Shown here: positions 1 to 10,111 of the stretch, piece after piece | How the letters are laid out: the number at the start of each line of letters is the position of its first letter | How positions within the stretch are numbered: the stretch's first letter is position 1 | NCBI RefSeq assembly: GCF_004358445.1 | Contig: NZ_CP037951.1 | Span: 1,785,501-1,849,500 of the forward strand | DNA length: 64,000 bases | Direction: 5' to 3' | Source: Parashewanella tropica | Lineage (GTDB): Bacteria > Pseudomonadota > Gammaproteobacteria > Enterobacterales > Shewanellaceae | The notes under the pieces: model-generated | Database searches by the model: none | What the model was told of the DNA's origin: nothing | The model's input: only the letters and a program-made list of their open reading frames with translations | Translations under genes and position numbers: made by a program

Positions 1-193
1 TCTGCATGCTTATCGCTTCCTTATTGATAGTCGTGATACAGCAACGGAAGAGCGTCTTGCAGAACTTGATGATGCTTACAGCGTATTCCGTTGTCACGGT
101 ATCATGAACTGTGTTGATGTTTGTCCTAAAGGATTGAACCCAACCAAAGCGATTGGTCATATTAAGTCAATGCTATTGAAGCGAGCTGTATAG
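1..193 (+). CDS. sdhB: Succinate dehydrogenase iron-sulfur subunit (3' end only)
   Basis: Partial gene: reading from base 2 gives 63 residues ending at a TAG at 191-193. The peptide has the C-terminal SdhB cysteine signature, with CHGIMNC followed by [10 protein letters not shown], which ligates the 3Fe-4S and 4Fe-4S centres. SdhB carries electrons from the flavoprotein SdhA to quinone in complex II at the inner membrane. The start and the 2Fe-2S domain lie outside the window. A terminator follows at once, so this gene ends the sdh transcript before sucA. Confidence 0.95.
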   Translation, partial: LHAYRFLIDSRDTATEERLAELDDAYSVFRCHGIMNCVDVCPKGLNPTKAIGHIKSMLLKRAV

Positions 194-233
194 ATGGACC
201 ATTGCCAGTTGTTTATAACGGTGTAAAAAATAG

Positions 234-265
234 AAAGCTGCCTCTATCTATAGAGGTGGCTTTTT
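234..265 (+). terminator. Rho-independent terminator between sdhB and sucA
   Basis: A 14-bp stem (234-247 pairing with 250-263, two G-U pairs, two-base loop) runs into a T tract at 261-265. It begins about 40 bases after the sdhB stop. It suggests that sdh and suc are transcribed at least partly separately here, whereas in E. coli they form one long operon with internal processing. Confidence 0.8.
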
Positions 266-373
266 CTATCTGTAAAAAGTACTTTTAGAAAAGCAAAACT
301 GTACATTAAGAAAACGCGCTTTCCCACCTACAGTATCTGCCACTAATTGATATAAAGTTTGAAAGGAATGGAA

Positions 374-3193
374 ATGCACCAAGGCACTATGAAAGCCTGG
401 CTCGAATCCTCTCACTTGTATGGCTCTAACGCCACTTACATTGAGGAGATGTACGAGGCCTATCAAGAAGATCCGCAGTCAGTTTCCGAAGATTGGAAAA
501 CTGTCTTTGATAACCTTCCTTCCGTAAATGGTGAAGCATTCGGTACCCCAGAAGTTGCACACTCTAAAGTTCGAGACTACTTCCGTAGTTTGGCACTTGA
601 AAGTCGTGGCGGCACTGCAGCAAGAGCCGCTGATCCTGAGCTTGATGCAAAACAAGTTAAAGTTCTCCAACTTATCAATGCTCACCGTTTCCGTGGACAC
701 CAAAATGCTAACTTAGATCCACTGGAATTATGGAAGCGTGAAGCAGTAGCTGAATTAAACCCTGCATTTCATGGGTTAACGGCTGAAGATATGAACAGTG
801 AGTTTAACACTGGTTCATTTGCCTTCGGTGGCGAAACCATGAAGCTTTCTGAATTAGTTAGCGCGCTTAAAACAACCTATTGTGGCTCTATCGGTGCTGA
901 GTACATGCACATCACCGATACTGACGAAAAGCGTTGGATCCAACAACGTATTGAGCCATCATTAGGGAACGGCAACTATGGAAAAGACGTTCAGACTCGT
1001 ATTCTTGAAGGTCTAAACGCAGCTGAAGGTATGGAAAAATACCTTGGTGCGAAATTCCCAGGTGCAAAACGTTTCTCACTAGAAGGTGGTGATTCGTTAG
1101 TTCCTATGCTGCGTGAAATTATTTATCGTGCGGGTGAATCTTCGACTAAAGAAGTGGTTATCGGCATGGCGCACCGTGGTCGTTTGAACGTTTTGGTTAA
1201 CGTTTTAGGTAAACGCCCAGGTGAACTATTTGATGAGTTTGCGGGTAAGCACGCTGCAAATGGTGGCTCTGGTGACGTTAAATATCACCAAGGTTTCTCT
1301 TCTGATTTTGAAACGCCAGCGGGCTTAGTTCACCTAGCACTTGCGTTTAACCCATCGCACCTTGAAATCGTAAACCCTGTAGTTATGGGCTCTGTACGTG
1401 CTCGTCAAGATCGTCGTGGATGTGCAGATGGTAGTCAAGTCCTACCAATCACTATCCATGGTGACTCTGCAATTGCAGGGCAGGGTGTTGTTCAAGAAAC
1501 CTTTAACATGTCTCAAACACATGGATTCAAGGTTGGTGGTAGTATTCGTGTTGTCGTAAATAACCAAGTTGGTTTCACGACTTCTAAACAAGAAGATACG
1601 CGTTCTACTGAGTACTGTACTGACATCGCTAAGATGGTACAGGCGCCAATCTTCCACGTTAATGCTGATGACCCTGAAGCGGTTGCATTTGTTGCACAGC
1701 TTGCTGTTGATTACCGTAATGAGTTTAAACGTGATGTTGTGATTGATTTGGTTTGTTACCGTCGTCATGGTCACAATGAAGCTGATGAGCCTAGTGCAAC
1801 TCAGCCGTTGATGTATGCGAAAATCAAAAAGCATCCAACGCCACGTAAGATCTACGCAGACAAGCTTATCGCTGATCAAGTGATTGCTTCAGATGAAGCG
1901 GTTGCCATGGTAAACAATTACCGTGATGGTCTAGATGCTGGTGAGTGTGTGGTTAAAGAATGGCGTCAAATGGAAAAGTATGCCGTTGATTGGAGCCCAT
2001 ACCTGAACCGTATGTGGGAAGAAGATTACGCTTCTACCATTGATGCTGACAAGTTAAAAGAACTTGCTGATCGTGTTGCGCTTATTCCAGAAGGTCACGT
2101 TGTTCAGTCTCGTGTTGCTAAGATCTATAAAGATCGTGTTGCAATGGCGAACGGTGAAAAGCTTCTTGATTGGGGTATGGCTGAAAACTTGGCGTATGCA
2201 ACCATTCTTGATGACAAAAAACGTGTTCGTATTACTGGTCAAGATTCAGGTCGTGGTACTTTCTTCCACCGTCACGCTGTTTTACACGAGCAAAAGACGG
2301 CAAGTACTTTCATGCCTCTTCGCAATTTAGAAGGTGAGCAAGGACCCATTGATATTACTGACTCAGTATTGTCTGAAGCATCAGTTCTAGCCTTTGAATA
2401 CGGCTACGCAACTGCTGAGCCTAGCGGCCTAACCATTTGGGAAGCCCAATTTGGTGACTTCGCAAACTGTGCTCAGGTTGTGATTGACCAATTCTTATCT
2501 TCAGGTGAGCAGAAGTGGGGACGTTTGTGTGGTCTAACTATGCTTCTTCCACATGGTTATGAAGGGCAAGGACCAGAGCACTCAAGTGCACGTCTAGAGC
2601 GTTTCCTACAGCTTTGTGCTAACCACAACATGCAAGTGTGTGTTCCATCAACACCTGCACAGGTTTACCACATGCTACGCCGTCAAGTTGTTCGTCCAAT
2701 GCGTCGTCCACTTGTGGTTATGTCTCCTAAGTCTCTGCTTCGTCATCCACTTGCAGTTTCATCAATGGATGAGCTAGCAAATGGTACTTTCCAAAATGTA
2801 ATTGGTGAGATCGACGAGTTAGACGTTAAGAAAGTAGACCGCGTTGTACTGTGTAGCGGTAAGGTTTACTACGACTTAGTCGATAAGCGTCGTAAAGAAA
2901 ACATTGAGAACGTGGCAATTGTTCGTATTGAGCAGCTATACCCATTCCCACATGAGGAAATGGCGAAAGCGCTTGCGGATTATCAGCACGTTACCGATTT
3001 TGTTTGGTGTCAGGAAGAGCCTCAAAACCAAGGTGCTTGGTACTGTAGCCAACATCATTTCAGAACTGCTATCCCAGCAGGTGCTGATTTGACTTATGCC
3101 GGTCGTGAAGCGTCCGCTGCTCCTGCATGCGGTTATGCTGACTTACATATGCGTCAACAAGAAGCATTAATCAAAGACGCGTTAAAACTTTAG
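374..3193 (+). CDS. sucA: 2-oxoglutarate dehydrogenase E1 component
   Basis: Thiamine-diphosphate-dependent E1 of the 2-oxoglutarate dehydrogenase complex; it decarboxylates 2-oxoglutarate and passes the succinyl group to the lipoyl arm of SucB. The 939-residue product is the usual length (E. coli 933). Recognisable features are the N-terminal KAWLESSHLYG segment, HRGRLNVLVNV, the cofactor region GDSAIAGQG through NNQVGFTTS, and the C-terminal EEPQNQGAW. The reading frame is open from a TTG at 359, but ATG 374 is preferred: AAAGGA at 362-367 lies six bases upstream and the N terminus then matches the family. It heads sucAB, with sucB 27 bases downstream. Confidence 0.97.
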   Translation: MHQGTMKAWLESSHLYGSNATYIEEMYEAYQEDPQSVSEDWKTVFDNLPSVNGEAFGTPEVAHSKVRDYFRSLALESRGGTAARAADPELDAKQVKVLQLINAHRFRGHQNANLDPLELWKREAVAELNPAFHGLTAEDMNSEFNTGSFAFGGETMKLSELVSALKTTYCGSIGAEYMHITDTDEKRWIQQRIEPSLGNGNYGKDVQTRILEGLNAAEGMEKYLGAKFPGAKRFSLEGGDSLVPMLREIIYRAGESSTKEVVIGMAHRGRLNVLVNVLGKRPGELFDEFAGKHAANGGSGDVKYHQGFSSDFETPAGLVHLALAFNPSHLEIVNPVVMGSVRARQDRRGCADGSQVLPITIHGDSAIAGQGVVQETFNMSQTHGFKVGGSIRVVVNNQVGFTTSKQEDTRSTEYCTDIAKMVQAPIFHVNADDPEAVAFVAQLAVDYRNEFKRDVVIDLVCYRRHGHNEADEPSATQPLMYAKIKKHPTPRKIYADKLIADQVIASDEAVAMVNNYRDGLDAGECVVKEWRQMEKYAVDWSPYLNRMWEEDYASTIDADKLKELADRVALIPEGHVVQSRVAKIYKDRVAMANGEKLLDWGMAENLAYATILDDKKRVRITGQDSGRGTFFHRHAVLHEQKTASTFMPLRNLEGEQGPIDITDSVLSEASVLAFEYGYATAEPSGLTIWEAQFGDFANCAQVVIDQFLSSGEQKWGRLCGLTMLLPHGYEGQGPEHSSARLERFLQLCANHNMQVCVPSTPAQVYHMLRRQVVRPMRRPLVVMSPKSLLRHPLAVSSMDELANGTFQNVIGEIDELDVKKVDRVVLCSGKVYYDLVDKRRKENIENVAIVRIEQLYPFPHEEMAKALADYQHVTDFVWCQEEPQNQGAWYCSQHHFRTAIPAGADLTYAGREASAAPACGYADLHMRQQEALIKDALKL

Positions 3194-3220
3194 TATCGTT
3201 TATAGAAAGGATAGTTTTTT

Positions 3221-4405
3221 ATGAGTATCGAAATTAAGGTACCCGTATTGCCAGAGTCTGTTGCTGATGCAACAATTGCGACTTGGCACGTTCAGCCTGG
3301 TGAGTCAGTAACTCGCGACCAAAACTTGGTTGATATTGAAACTGATAAAGTCGTTTTAGAAGTTGTTGCTGAAGCTGATGGTCAAATTAGTGAAATCCAA
3401 TTTGGCGAAGGAGAAACCGTTTTAGGCGAGCAAGTAATTGCTACTCTAATTCCTGGTGCTGTTGAAGCGAAAGCTGAAGCGCCAAAAGCAGATGCGGCAC
3501 CTGCTGCAGAAGCTGCGCCAGCGCAAGAAGAAAACAACGATGCGCTAAGCCCATCAGTTCGTCGCCTAATTGCAGAGCACAATGTTGATGCAAGCAAAGT
3601 GAAGGGTACTGGTGTTGGCGGTCGTATCACTAAAGAAGACGTTGAGAAGTTCGTTAAGTCTCAAGGTTCTTCTGCTGCAGCGGCTCCAGTTCAAGTAGCA
3701 GCAGAGCGCAGCGAGAAGCGTGTTCCTATGACTCGTCTTCGTAAGACCATTGCAAACCGTCTTCTAGAAGCTAAGAATTCTACGGCAATGTTGACGACCT
3801 TTAACGAAATCAACATGAAGCCAATCATGGATATCCGTAAGCAATACAAAGACATCTTTGAAGAGCGTCACGGTGTACGTTTAGGCTTTATGTCTTTCTA
3901 CATCAAAGCGGTAACTGAAGCACTGAAGCGCTTCCCTGAAGTTAACGCTTCAATTGATGGCGATGACATTGTTTATCACAACTACTTTGACGTAAGCATC
4001 GCGGTATCTACGCCACGTGGTCTGGTAACGCCAGTACTACGCGATACTGACAAGATGAGCCTTGCTGATATCGAAAAGAAAGTTCGTGAATTAGCGATCA
4101 AAGGTCGTGACGGTAAACTGACCGTTGAAGACATGACTGGCGGTAACTTCACTGTTACTAACGGTGGTGTATTCGGCTCGCTAATGTCTACTCCAATTCT
4201 TAACATGCCACAAAGTGCAATTTTAGGCATGCACGCCATTAAAGATCGTCCAATGGCAGTGAATGGACAGGTAGAAATTCTACCTATGATGTACTTAGCA
4301 CTATCTTATGACCACCGTATCATCGATGGTCGTGAATCAGTTGGCTTCCTAGTAGCTATTAAAGACTTCTTAGAAGATCCAACTCGTCTATTACTAGATC
4401 TGTAA
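3221..4405 (+). CDS. sucB: Dihydrolipoyl succinyltransferase, E2 of 2-oxoglutarate dehydrogenase
   Basis: E2 core of the 2-oxoglutarate dehydrogenase complex, transferring succinyl to CoA. The 394-residue protein has an N-terminal lipoyl domain with lipoyl lysine 43 in ETDKVVLEV, an Ala/Pro/Glu-rich linker at about 80-108, a peripheral-subunit-binding domain ([15 protein letters not shown]) and a C-terminal catalytic domain ending with the active-site histidine motif [15 protein letters not shown] lies about 10 bases before the ATG. It forms the sucAB unit with sucA; a hairpin separates it from sucC. Confidence 0.97.
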   Translation: MSIEIKVPVLPESVADATIATWHVQPGESVTRDQNLVDIETDKVVLEVVAEADGQISEIQFGEGETVLGEQVIATLIPGAVEAKAEAPKADAAPAAEAAPAQEENNDALSPSVRRLIAEHNVDASKVKGTGVGGRITKEDVEKFVKSQGSSAAAAPVQVAAERSEKRVPMTRLRKTIANRLLEAKNSTAMLTTFNEINMKPIMDIRKQYKDIFEERHGVRLGFMSFYIKAVTEALKRFPEVNASIDGDDIVYHNYFDVSIAVSTPRGLVTPVLRDTDKMSLADIEKKVRELAIKGRDGKLTVEDMTGGNFTVTNGGVFGSLMSTPILNMPQSAILGMHAIKDRPMAVNGQVEILPMMYLALSYDHRIIDGRESVGFLVAIKDFLEDPTRLLLDL

Positions 4406-4437
4406 TCTACAGTCGAGAATAAGACAATACCCTAGCG

Positions 4438-4470
4438 ACCGCCCTTGAAGTTAAAAGGGCGGTTATTTAA
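4438..4470 (+). terminator. Hairpin between sucB and sucC, possible attenuating terminator
   Basis: A perfect 9-bp GC-rich stem (ACCGCCCTT at 4438-4446, AAGGGCGGT at 4455-4463) is followed by the weak tract TATTTAATT. It sits in the only sizeable gap of the suc cluster. The poor T run suggests partial termination or a processing/stability hairpin that could set the sucAB to sucCD ratio. Confidence 0.5.
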
Positions 4471-4500
4471 TTCAATTTTGTAGTAAACGGATAGATCATC

Positions 4501-5667
4501 ATGAATTTGCATGAGTATCAGGCAAAAGAACTTTTTGCTGAATATGGTTTACCAGTATCTGAAGGTTATGCTTGTGATACAGCTCAAGAAGCTGTTGAAG
4601 CTGCTGGACGTATTGGTGGTGACATGTGGGTCGTTAAGTGTCAAGTACATGCTGGCGGCCGCGGTAAAGCTGGTGGCGTTAAAGTAACTGGCGACAAAGA
4701 AGAAATCAGAGCATTTGCTGAGCAATGGCTAGGCAAAAACTTGGTTACTTACCAAACTGACGAGAATGGTCAACCCGTTGCTAAAATCCTTGTAGAAAGC
4801 TGCACAGATATCGCTAACGAGTTGTACCTAGGTGCTGTAGTTGACCGTGCAACTCGTAAAGTTGTATTTATGGCTTCTACTGAAGGCGGTGTTGAAATCG
4901 AAACTGTTGCTGAAGAAACTCCAGAGTTGATTCACAAAGCAATCATCGATCCACTAGTTGGTCCTCAAGCGTACCAAGCACGTGATCTTGGCTTCAAATT
5001 GGGTCTAAACCCAACTCAAATGAAGCAGTTCACTAAAGTATTCATGGGTCTAGCGACTATGTTTACTGATCATGATTTCGCGCTTCTAGAAATCAACCCG
5101 CTTGTTATTACTGAAGAAGGTAACATCCACTGCCTAGACGGTAAGATTGGTGTTGATGGCAACGCATTGTTCCGTCAGCCTAAGATCCGTGAAATGCACG
5201 ATCCTTCACAAGAAGATGCTCGTGAAGCGCACGCGGCTAAGTTCGAGCTTAACTATGTTGCTCTAGACGGTAACGTAGGTTGTATGGTTAACGGTGCAGG
5301 CCTAGCAATGGGTACTATGGACATCGTAAACCTACACGGTGGCAAGCCAGCCAACTTCCTAGACGTAGGTGGCGGCGCTACTAAAGAGCGTGTAGCAGAA
5401 GCATTCAAGATCATTCTTTCTGATGACAATGTTAAAGCGGTTCTTGTTAACATCTTCGGTGGTATCGTACGTTGTGACATGATCGCAGAAGGTATCATCG
5501 GTGCAGTTAAAGAAGTGGGCGTAGAAGTACCTGTAGTTGTTCGTCTAGAAGGTACTAACGCTGAAAAAGGCCGTGAAGTTCTAGCTAACTCTGGTCTTGA
5601 CATTATCGCTGCTGAGTCACTAACTGATGCTGCAGTTAAAGTAGTTGCTGCTTCGGAGGGCAAATAA
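4501..5667 (+). CDS. sucC: Succinyl-CoA synthetase beta subunit, ADP-forming
   Basis: ATP-grasp subunit of succinyl-CoA synthetase, which couples succinyl-CoA cleavage to nucleotide triphosphate formation. The 388-residue product matches E. coli SucC in length. It starts [18 protein letters not shown], has the [12 protein letters not shown] nucleotide loop, [11 protein letters not shown] metal-binding region and the C-terminal [13 protein letters not shown] CoA-ligase-like segment. Its TAA at 5665-5667 shares one base with the sucD ATG, so translation is coupled. Confidence 0.97.
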   Translation: MNLHEYQAKELFAEYGLPVSEGYACDTAQEAVEAAGRIGGDMWVVKCQVHAGGRGKAGGVKVTGDKEEIRAFAEQWLGKNLVTYQTDENGQPVAKILVESCTDIANELYLGAVVDRATRKVVFMASTEGGVEIETVAEETPELIHKAIIDPLVGPQAYQARDLGFKLGLNPTQMKQFTKVFMGLATMFTDHDFALLEINPLVITEEGNIHCLDGKIGVDGNALFRQPKIREMHDPSQEDAREAHAAKFELNYVALDGNVGCMVNGAGLAMGTMDIVNLHGGKPANFLDVGGGATKERVAEAFKIILSDDNVKAVLVNIFGGIVRCDMIAEGIIGAVKEVGVEVPVVVRLEGTNAEKGREVLANSGLDIIAAESLTDAAVKVVAASEGK

Positions 5668-6539
5668 TGTCTGTTTTAATTAATAAAGATACTAAAGTTA
5701 TCTGCCAAGGTTTTACTGGTGGTCAAGGTACTTTCCACTCTGAGCAAGCTATCGCTTACGGTACTCAGATGGTTGGTGGTGTATCTCCAGGTAAAGGTGG
5801 TCAAGTACACCTAGGTCTACCAGTTTTTAACACTGTTAAAGACGCTGTAGCTGAAACTGGCGCAACTGCGACTGTTATCTATGTTCCTGCACCTTTCTGT
5901 AAAGATGCAATCCTAGAAGCTATCGACGCAGGTATCGAGCTTATCGTATGTATTACTGAAGGTATTCCAACTTTGGATATGCTTGAAGTTAAAGTTAAGC
6001 TTGAAGAAACTGGCGTTCGTATGATCGGTCCTAACTGCCCAGGTGTTATCACTCCAGGTGAATGTAAGATTGGTATCATGCCAGGTCACATCCACAAACC
6101 TGGTAAAGTAGGCATCGTTTCACGTTCTGGTACTTTGACTTACGAAGCGGTTAAGCAAACTACTGACGAAGGTTTCGGTCAATCTACTTGTGTTGGTATC
6201 GGTGGTGACCCAATCCCTGGTACTAACTTCATCGACGTTTTAGAAATGTTCCAAAACGATGAAGGTACTGAAGCGATTGTTATGATCGGTGAGATTGGTG
6301 GTACGGCAGAAGAAGAAGCTGCTGAATACATCAAAAACCACGTAACTAAGCCTGTTGTTTCTTACATTGCTGGTGTTACTGCTCCAGCTGGTAAACGTAT
6401 GGGTCACGCTGGTGCAATCATCGCTGGTGGTAAAGGTACAGCTGACGAGAAGTTTGCTGCACTAGAAGCGGCTGGTGTAACTACTGTTCGCTCTTTAGCA
6501 GACATTGGTAAAGCACTTCGTGAGAAAACTGGCTGGTAA
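5667..6539 (+). CDS. sucD: Succinyl-CoA synthetase alpha subunit
   Basis: CoA-binding and phosphohistidine-bearing subunit partner of SucC. The 290-residue protein starts [24 protein letters not shown] (CoA-binding Rossmann region). It carries the active-site histidine in [16 protein letters not shown] near residue 247. GGAGGG at 5656-5660 is inside the end of sucC and the genes overlap by one base. A strong terminator follows, closing the suc cluster. Confidence 0.97.
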   Translation: MSVLINKDTKVICQGFTGGQGTFHSEQAIAYGTQMVGGVSPGKGGQVHLGLPVFNTVKDAVAETGATATVIYVPAPFCKDAILEAIDAGIELIVCITEGIPTLDMLEVKVKLEETGVRMIGPNCPGVITPGECKIGIMPGHIHKPGKVGIVSRSGTLTYEAVKQTTDEGFGQSTCVGIGGDPIPGTNFIDVLEMFQNDEGTEAIVMIGEIGGTAEEEAAEYIKNHVTKPVVSYIAGVTAPAGKRMGHAGAIIAGGKGTADEKFAALEAAGVTTVRSLADIGKALREKTGW

Positions 6540-6558
6540 TATAGTCGTTTTCAAAAAC

Positions 6559-6591
6559 AAAAGGCTCAAAGTTTTACTTTGAGCCTTTTTT
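6559..6591 (+). terminator. Terminator after sucD
   Basis: AAGGCTCAAAG pairs with CTTTGAGCCTT around a short loop and runs into six T residues. It lies 20 bases beyond the sucD stop and marks the 3' end of the suc transcript. Confidence 0.85.
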
Positions 6592-6788
6592 GTATCTGCT
6601 TGCTCATAAATCTTCTACAATAATAAACGGGCTGGGCTTATACCGGATATTATGCAAGCAAATTGGTTTCAATTTGACCTTAATATTTGCTTAACCCTTT
6701 ATCTTCTTCTTTTATCAGGTAAACTAGCGCAAAATTACACCCAAGCCATCTCATGGAAATGAAATGGATTAAGTACAGGGGGACTTTT

Positions 6789-7736
6789 ATGATCACTGCA
6801 TATCTCTATGAAAATCGTCGCTTAACTATCCAAGAATTGAGTACTAAGGACGATATTCCAGAAGGCACCCTTTGGCTTGATCTTTATAAACCTGAAGATG
6901 ATGAACGTGATTGGTTAAGTAAGTTTTCGGTAGAAGAAGTACCTGAAGAAGAAGACATCAATGAAATTGAGGCTTCGGCACGTTTTTACCAAAACAAAGA
7001 CGGCTTACACATCAACTCGCTATTCCCACAGCGTGTTGGTCAGGATGTTCGTGGTGTCAACATTTCCTTTAATCTGCGTAAACACTTCTTACTAACCATC
7101 AGAGAAGAAGATGTAGGCTTAGTCCGTCTATTACGTAACTATTTACGTTTAGGTCGTCTGAAAGTTGCTACTCCTCAAGAATTATTTCTTGAGTTTTTCA
7201 CGCTGAAAGTAGACTACTTATCCGATTTAATTGAAGACGTTTACACCGTATTGGAAAATATGGCTGAGGAAGTGTTCGAAAGTGAAGAGCTTGATGATGT
7301 CTTTAAGTTAATCACTTTACAAGAAGATTCAAATGGAAAAATCCGCTTGAGTTTGCTCGATACCCAGCGTTCTTTACGCTACATGCAGCGCTATTATCGT
7401 GGAAAAATGTCTGATGAAGAGATGAAAGATATTCGTGAAATGTTAGCGGATATTGAATCTCTGATGCCTCACAGTCAGTTTATTTTCGACAAATTAAACT
7501 TCTTGATGGATGCAGCAATGGGTTTTACGGGGTTACAACAAAACCGTATTATTAAAATATTCTCGGTTGCAGCAGTTGTATTCCTTCCACCGACGTTAAT
7601 TGCAAGCAGTTACGGAATGAACTTCCATGATATGCCTGAACTTTCTTGGAAGTTTGGTTACCCAATGGCGATAGCCATGATGCTTGCCAGTGCTGTAGGT
7701 ACTTATTTCTTCTTTAAAAGAAAGCGTTGGCTATAA
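6789..7736 (+). CDS. corA: CorA-family magnesium transporter
   Basis: Pentameric inner-membrane channel for Mg2+ (Co2+ and Ni2+ can also pass). The 315-residue product is the CorA length (E. coli 316). It has an acidic, helix-rich cytoplasmic domain and two C-terminal membrane helices joined by the YGMN selectivity motif followed by MPELSWKFGYP, ending in a basic KRKRWL tail. The frame is open from an ATG at 6753, but ATG 6789 has AGGGGG seven bases upstream and restores family length. The stop codon is directly followed by repeat element A1. Confidence 0.93.
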   Translation: MITAYLYENRRLTIQELSTKDDIPEGTLWLDLYKPEDDERDWLSKFSVEEVPEEEDINEIEASARFYQNKDGLHINSLFPQRVGQDVRGVNISFNLRKHFLLTIREEDVGLVRLLRNYLRLGRLKVATPQELFLEFFTLKVDYLSDLIEDVYTVLENMAEEVFESEELDDVFKLITLQEDSNGKIRLSLLDTQRSLRYMQRYYRGKMSDEEMKDIREMLADIESLMPHSQFIFDKLNFLMDAAMGFTGLQQNRIIKIFSVAAVVFLPPTLIASSYGMNFHDMPELSWKFGYPMAIAMMLASAVGTYFFFKRKRWL

Positions 7737-7968
7737 CCTAAAAATATCAGTTGAACGCTACAAAATGATCAACTTTATAAGATTTAAAATGTTTAGCTCA
7801 CCTCACCTGTTACCCAACGTGTGAAAGCTCTATTGTCCACAAGCTTGCTAAAATACCAGTTAGCTGTGTTGTAACTTTTGCAAATAGGCTCACTACTTGC
7901 TGCAAGCTACGCCTTGCTAACCGTCATTTTTTCTACGCTAGAGAACATAGCCAACCGATGTTTTTAGG
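7737..7968 (+). repeat. Family A inverted-repeat element, copy 1 (232 bp, MITE-like)
   Basis: The 328-base gap between corA and the next gene is mostly this element. Its left end CCTAAAAATATCAGTTG matches the reverse complement of its right end (CCTAAAAACATCGGTTG). The interior from about 7837 to 7950 aligns closely with the copy at 57933-58164, which has exactly the same length and orientation. There is no coding capacity. It begins at the first base after the corA stop codon. The MITE-like class is inferred from terminal inverted repeats plus dispersal; no transposase is seen. Confidence 0.8.
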
Positions 7969-8064
7969 TTTTATCAAAAATCTTTATGTTTCTAAAATGT
8001 TAGATTTGTTTTGGCTCAGGCAGTATAGTGGGGCAAATGCCGTATTGCTGTTTGAGTTAAACAA

Positions 8065-8760
8065 ATGGACTTTATAGAAGTATATCCTAACGCCTTATCT
8101 GACGAATTTTGTGATCGCTTAATTAAAACCTTTTCTGAGCATTCTGGTGTTAGAGCTGGAGAAACAGGAAATGGTATCGATAAAGACAAAAAGCTTAGTC
8201 AAGATCTTACCTTAGATAATTTCCCTGATTTAACTGTCATAAAAAATGAGCTGTTAGGCTATACCCTAAAAGGCGCAACGGATTATTTTACCAAGTATTC
8301 AATGGCGTTAATGGGCGCGGTTTCTGTTTCAGTTATGGATGAAAACAATCAGTCTACTTTCCTTAACCCTGAAAATTTCGATAGCCTAGGCAAGCCAAGA
8401 GCTGAACCTCTAGTAAAATACCTGTATCGAAGTGGCACGATTAATGTGCAACGCTACCTGCAAAATCAAGGTGGTTATCACCATTGGCATTCTGAGCAAT
8501 TCCCGCAGCTAAATCATAATGAGGCACTACACAGAGTGGTTTTGTATATGTTTTACCTGAATGATGTAGAAGAAGGCGGGGAAACCGAGTTTTACTATCA
8601 GCAGCGTAAGATTAAACCCCAAAAGGGCACTATGGTTATCGCCCCTGCTGGATTTACTCATACACATAAAGGACATATCCCTGTGAGTGGTGATAAATAT
8701 ATCGCTACTTCTTGGATAATGTTCCAGAGAGCCGAACAGCTTTATGCGCCGATTGCCTGA
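8065..8760 (+). CDS. 2OG-Fe(II) oxygenase, prolyl-4-hydroxylase-like
   Basis: A 231-residue cytoplasmic protein with the C-terminal fold of the prolyl 4-hydroxylase/PhyH-like 2-oxoglutarate oxygenases. The likely first iron ligand is in GYHHWHSEQ (H-x-E instead of the commoner H-x-D). Then come LNDVEEGGETEF, typical of the core strand, and the distal histidine in FTHTHKGHIPVSGDKYIATSW, with a lysine or arginine position for 2-oxoglutarate. The substrate cannot be told from sequence. It is a single gene, convergent with the downstream sensor kinase with a 10-base gap. Family assignment is good; function is open. Confidence 0.8.
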   Translation: MDFIEVYPNALSDEFCDRLIKTFSEHSGVRAGETGNGIDKDKKLSQDLTLDNFPDLTVIKNELLGYTLKGATDYFTKYSMALMGAVSVSVMDENNQSTFLNPENFDSLGKPRAEPLVKYLYRSGTINVQRYLQNQGGYHHWHSEQFPQLNHNEALHRVVLYMFYLNDVEEGGETEFYYQQRKIKPQKGTMVIAPAGFTHTHKGHIPVSGDKYIATSWIMFQRAEQLYAPIA

Positions 8761-8770
8761 TGATTCTAAA

Positions 8771-10111
8771 TTAAGTCACAGGAATTTTGATTTCAATTTT
8801 GGCGCCATCAAACTTGGAGGTAGTAATATTCAGTTCTCCGCCATAGGTATCGACAATTTCTTTGCAAATTGCTAATCCAAGTCCTGTTCCTGCGTGTTGG
8901 GTGTCAGCCCTGAACCCACGTTGTAATATTTTAGTTTTGAGTTCATCTGGAATGCCCGGGCCATCGTCTTCAACACTGAAATAGAATGATTTTTTATTTC
9001 GTTTGGCTTCGAAATGGACTTTGCTAATACAGAGTCGAAACGCATTTTCCAATAGGTTTCCACATAGCTCAGTTAAATCGTCTTTATTGCAAGGAAAGGT
9101 TACTTTTTTATCAATATATGAAGTGAAGCTAATATCTCTTTCTTGGTAAAGCTTATGTAAAATAGGAACGAGCTGGTCGATAACTTCTGAAATTTTAGTG
9201 GACTCGTCAATTAGCGATTTACGCCCAAGCAAAGCACGCTTTAAGTGATATTTAACCATGTCGTCCATTTGATACACTTGCTCTAATATATTGTTTTGTT
9301 TATTTTCATTGTCGGTATCTTCAATTAAGGCACGAATTGATGACAACCTTGTTTTTAAGCTATGGGCAAGATCATTAATAGTATTTTTATAGCGCTCTTG
9401 CTGAGCAGCAGATTGAAGAAGGAGTTGGTTTAAGGCGTTCACTGTTCCTTTAAACTCTCTAGGATAGTGTTGATTTAAATGTGTGGTATTGCCTTTTTTT
9501 ATCTGGTTTAATTCATTGATCATTCGCCGAAACGGTCTAATCCCCCAATAAGCCATTGCCGCTAAAAATAAACTGGTGAGTAACAAAATCACACCTAACT
9601 GAATATAAGTTTGTTGACTGAATTGTTGATATTCAAGACTAAAGCCGCCTGCATCCTTTAGCACTAAAAGGGTTACATGTTGTTTTTGTGTCTCTAATTC
9701 CAGTGGGTAAATTAGGTAGGTTTTCCCATCGGTTAGCTTTACGTAGTAGGGTGGTTGTTTGTGTTTGACTTTACGGTATTCATTACAGGTATTAACTAAA
9801 TTTCTGCGATTAGCTAAATGAGATGACCAAATTTGCTTATGGTTTTTATCACAGCTTACCATCAAGAAATCTATGGGGTTTTCAGGCGTATCTAAAACAC
9901 CTTGGCTTGGATTATCAATGTGTTTTTTAACAGCTTCTATGGCCGTCGGAATGTCAGCCATTAGTGCTTCAGTTTGTTGATTAAAACTTTGCTGGACGTG
10001 TAATTGGTTTATGAGCCAAGCCAAAGAGATGCTAAGCAAAGAAATAATAATGAAAGCCCCAACCAATAATTGGGTTAATAAGCTAGGGCTATTTCGGGTT
10101 TTTAATTGCAT
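8771..10111 (-). CDS. phoQ: Sensor histidine kinase, PhoQ-like
   Basis: Membrane sensor kinase of 446 residues. It has a first membrane helix at about 15-36, a periplasmic domain to about 170, a second helix at about 172-191, HAMP-like linker, then an H box NDLAHSLKTRL with phospho-acceptor His250, N box GNLLENAF near 351, and glycine-rich ATP boxes DDGPGIP and GTGLGL. The H box closely resembles PhoQ (LTHSLKTPL) and the partner resembles PhoP. I do not see a clear acidic cluster like the E. coli PhoQ sensor patch, so the signal may differ. It overlaps the regulator gene by 10 bases and is downstream of it. Confidence 0.82.
   Translation of the reverse strand: MQLKTRNSPSLLTQLLVGAFIIISLLSISLAWLINQLHVQQSFNQQTEALMADIPTAIEAVKKHIDNPSQGVLDTPENPIDFLMVSCDKNHKQIWSSHLANRRNLVNTCNEYRKVKHKQPPYYVKLTDGKTYLIYPLELETQKQHVTLLVLKDAGGFSLEYQQFSQQTYIQLGVILLLTSLFLAAMAYWGIRPFRRMINELNQIKKGNTTHLNQHYPREFKGTVNALNQLLLQSAAQQERYKNTINDLAHSLKTRLSSIRALIEDTDNENKQNNILEQVYQMDDMVKYHLKRALLGRKSLIDESTKISEVIDQLVPILHKLYQERDISFTSYIDKKVTFPCNKDDLTELCGNLLENAFRLCISKVHFEAKRNKKSFYFSVEDDGPGIPDELKTKILQRGFRADTQHAGTGLGLAICKEIVDTYGGELNITTSKFDGAKIEIKIPVT

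Noticed and set aside
1442-1879. 145-codon open frame on the minus strand inside sucA
   Set aside because: It is antisense to a well-conserved gene, has no family resemblance and no ribosome-binding site; an expected shadow frame.
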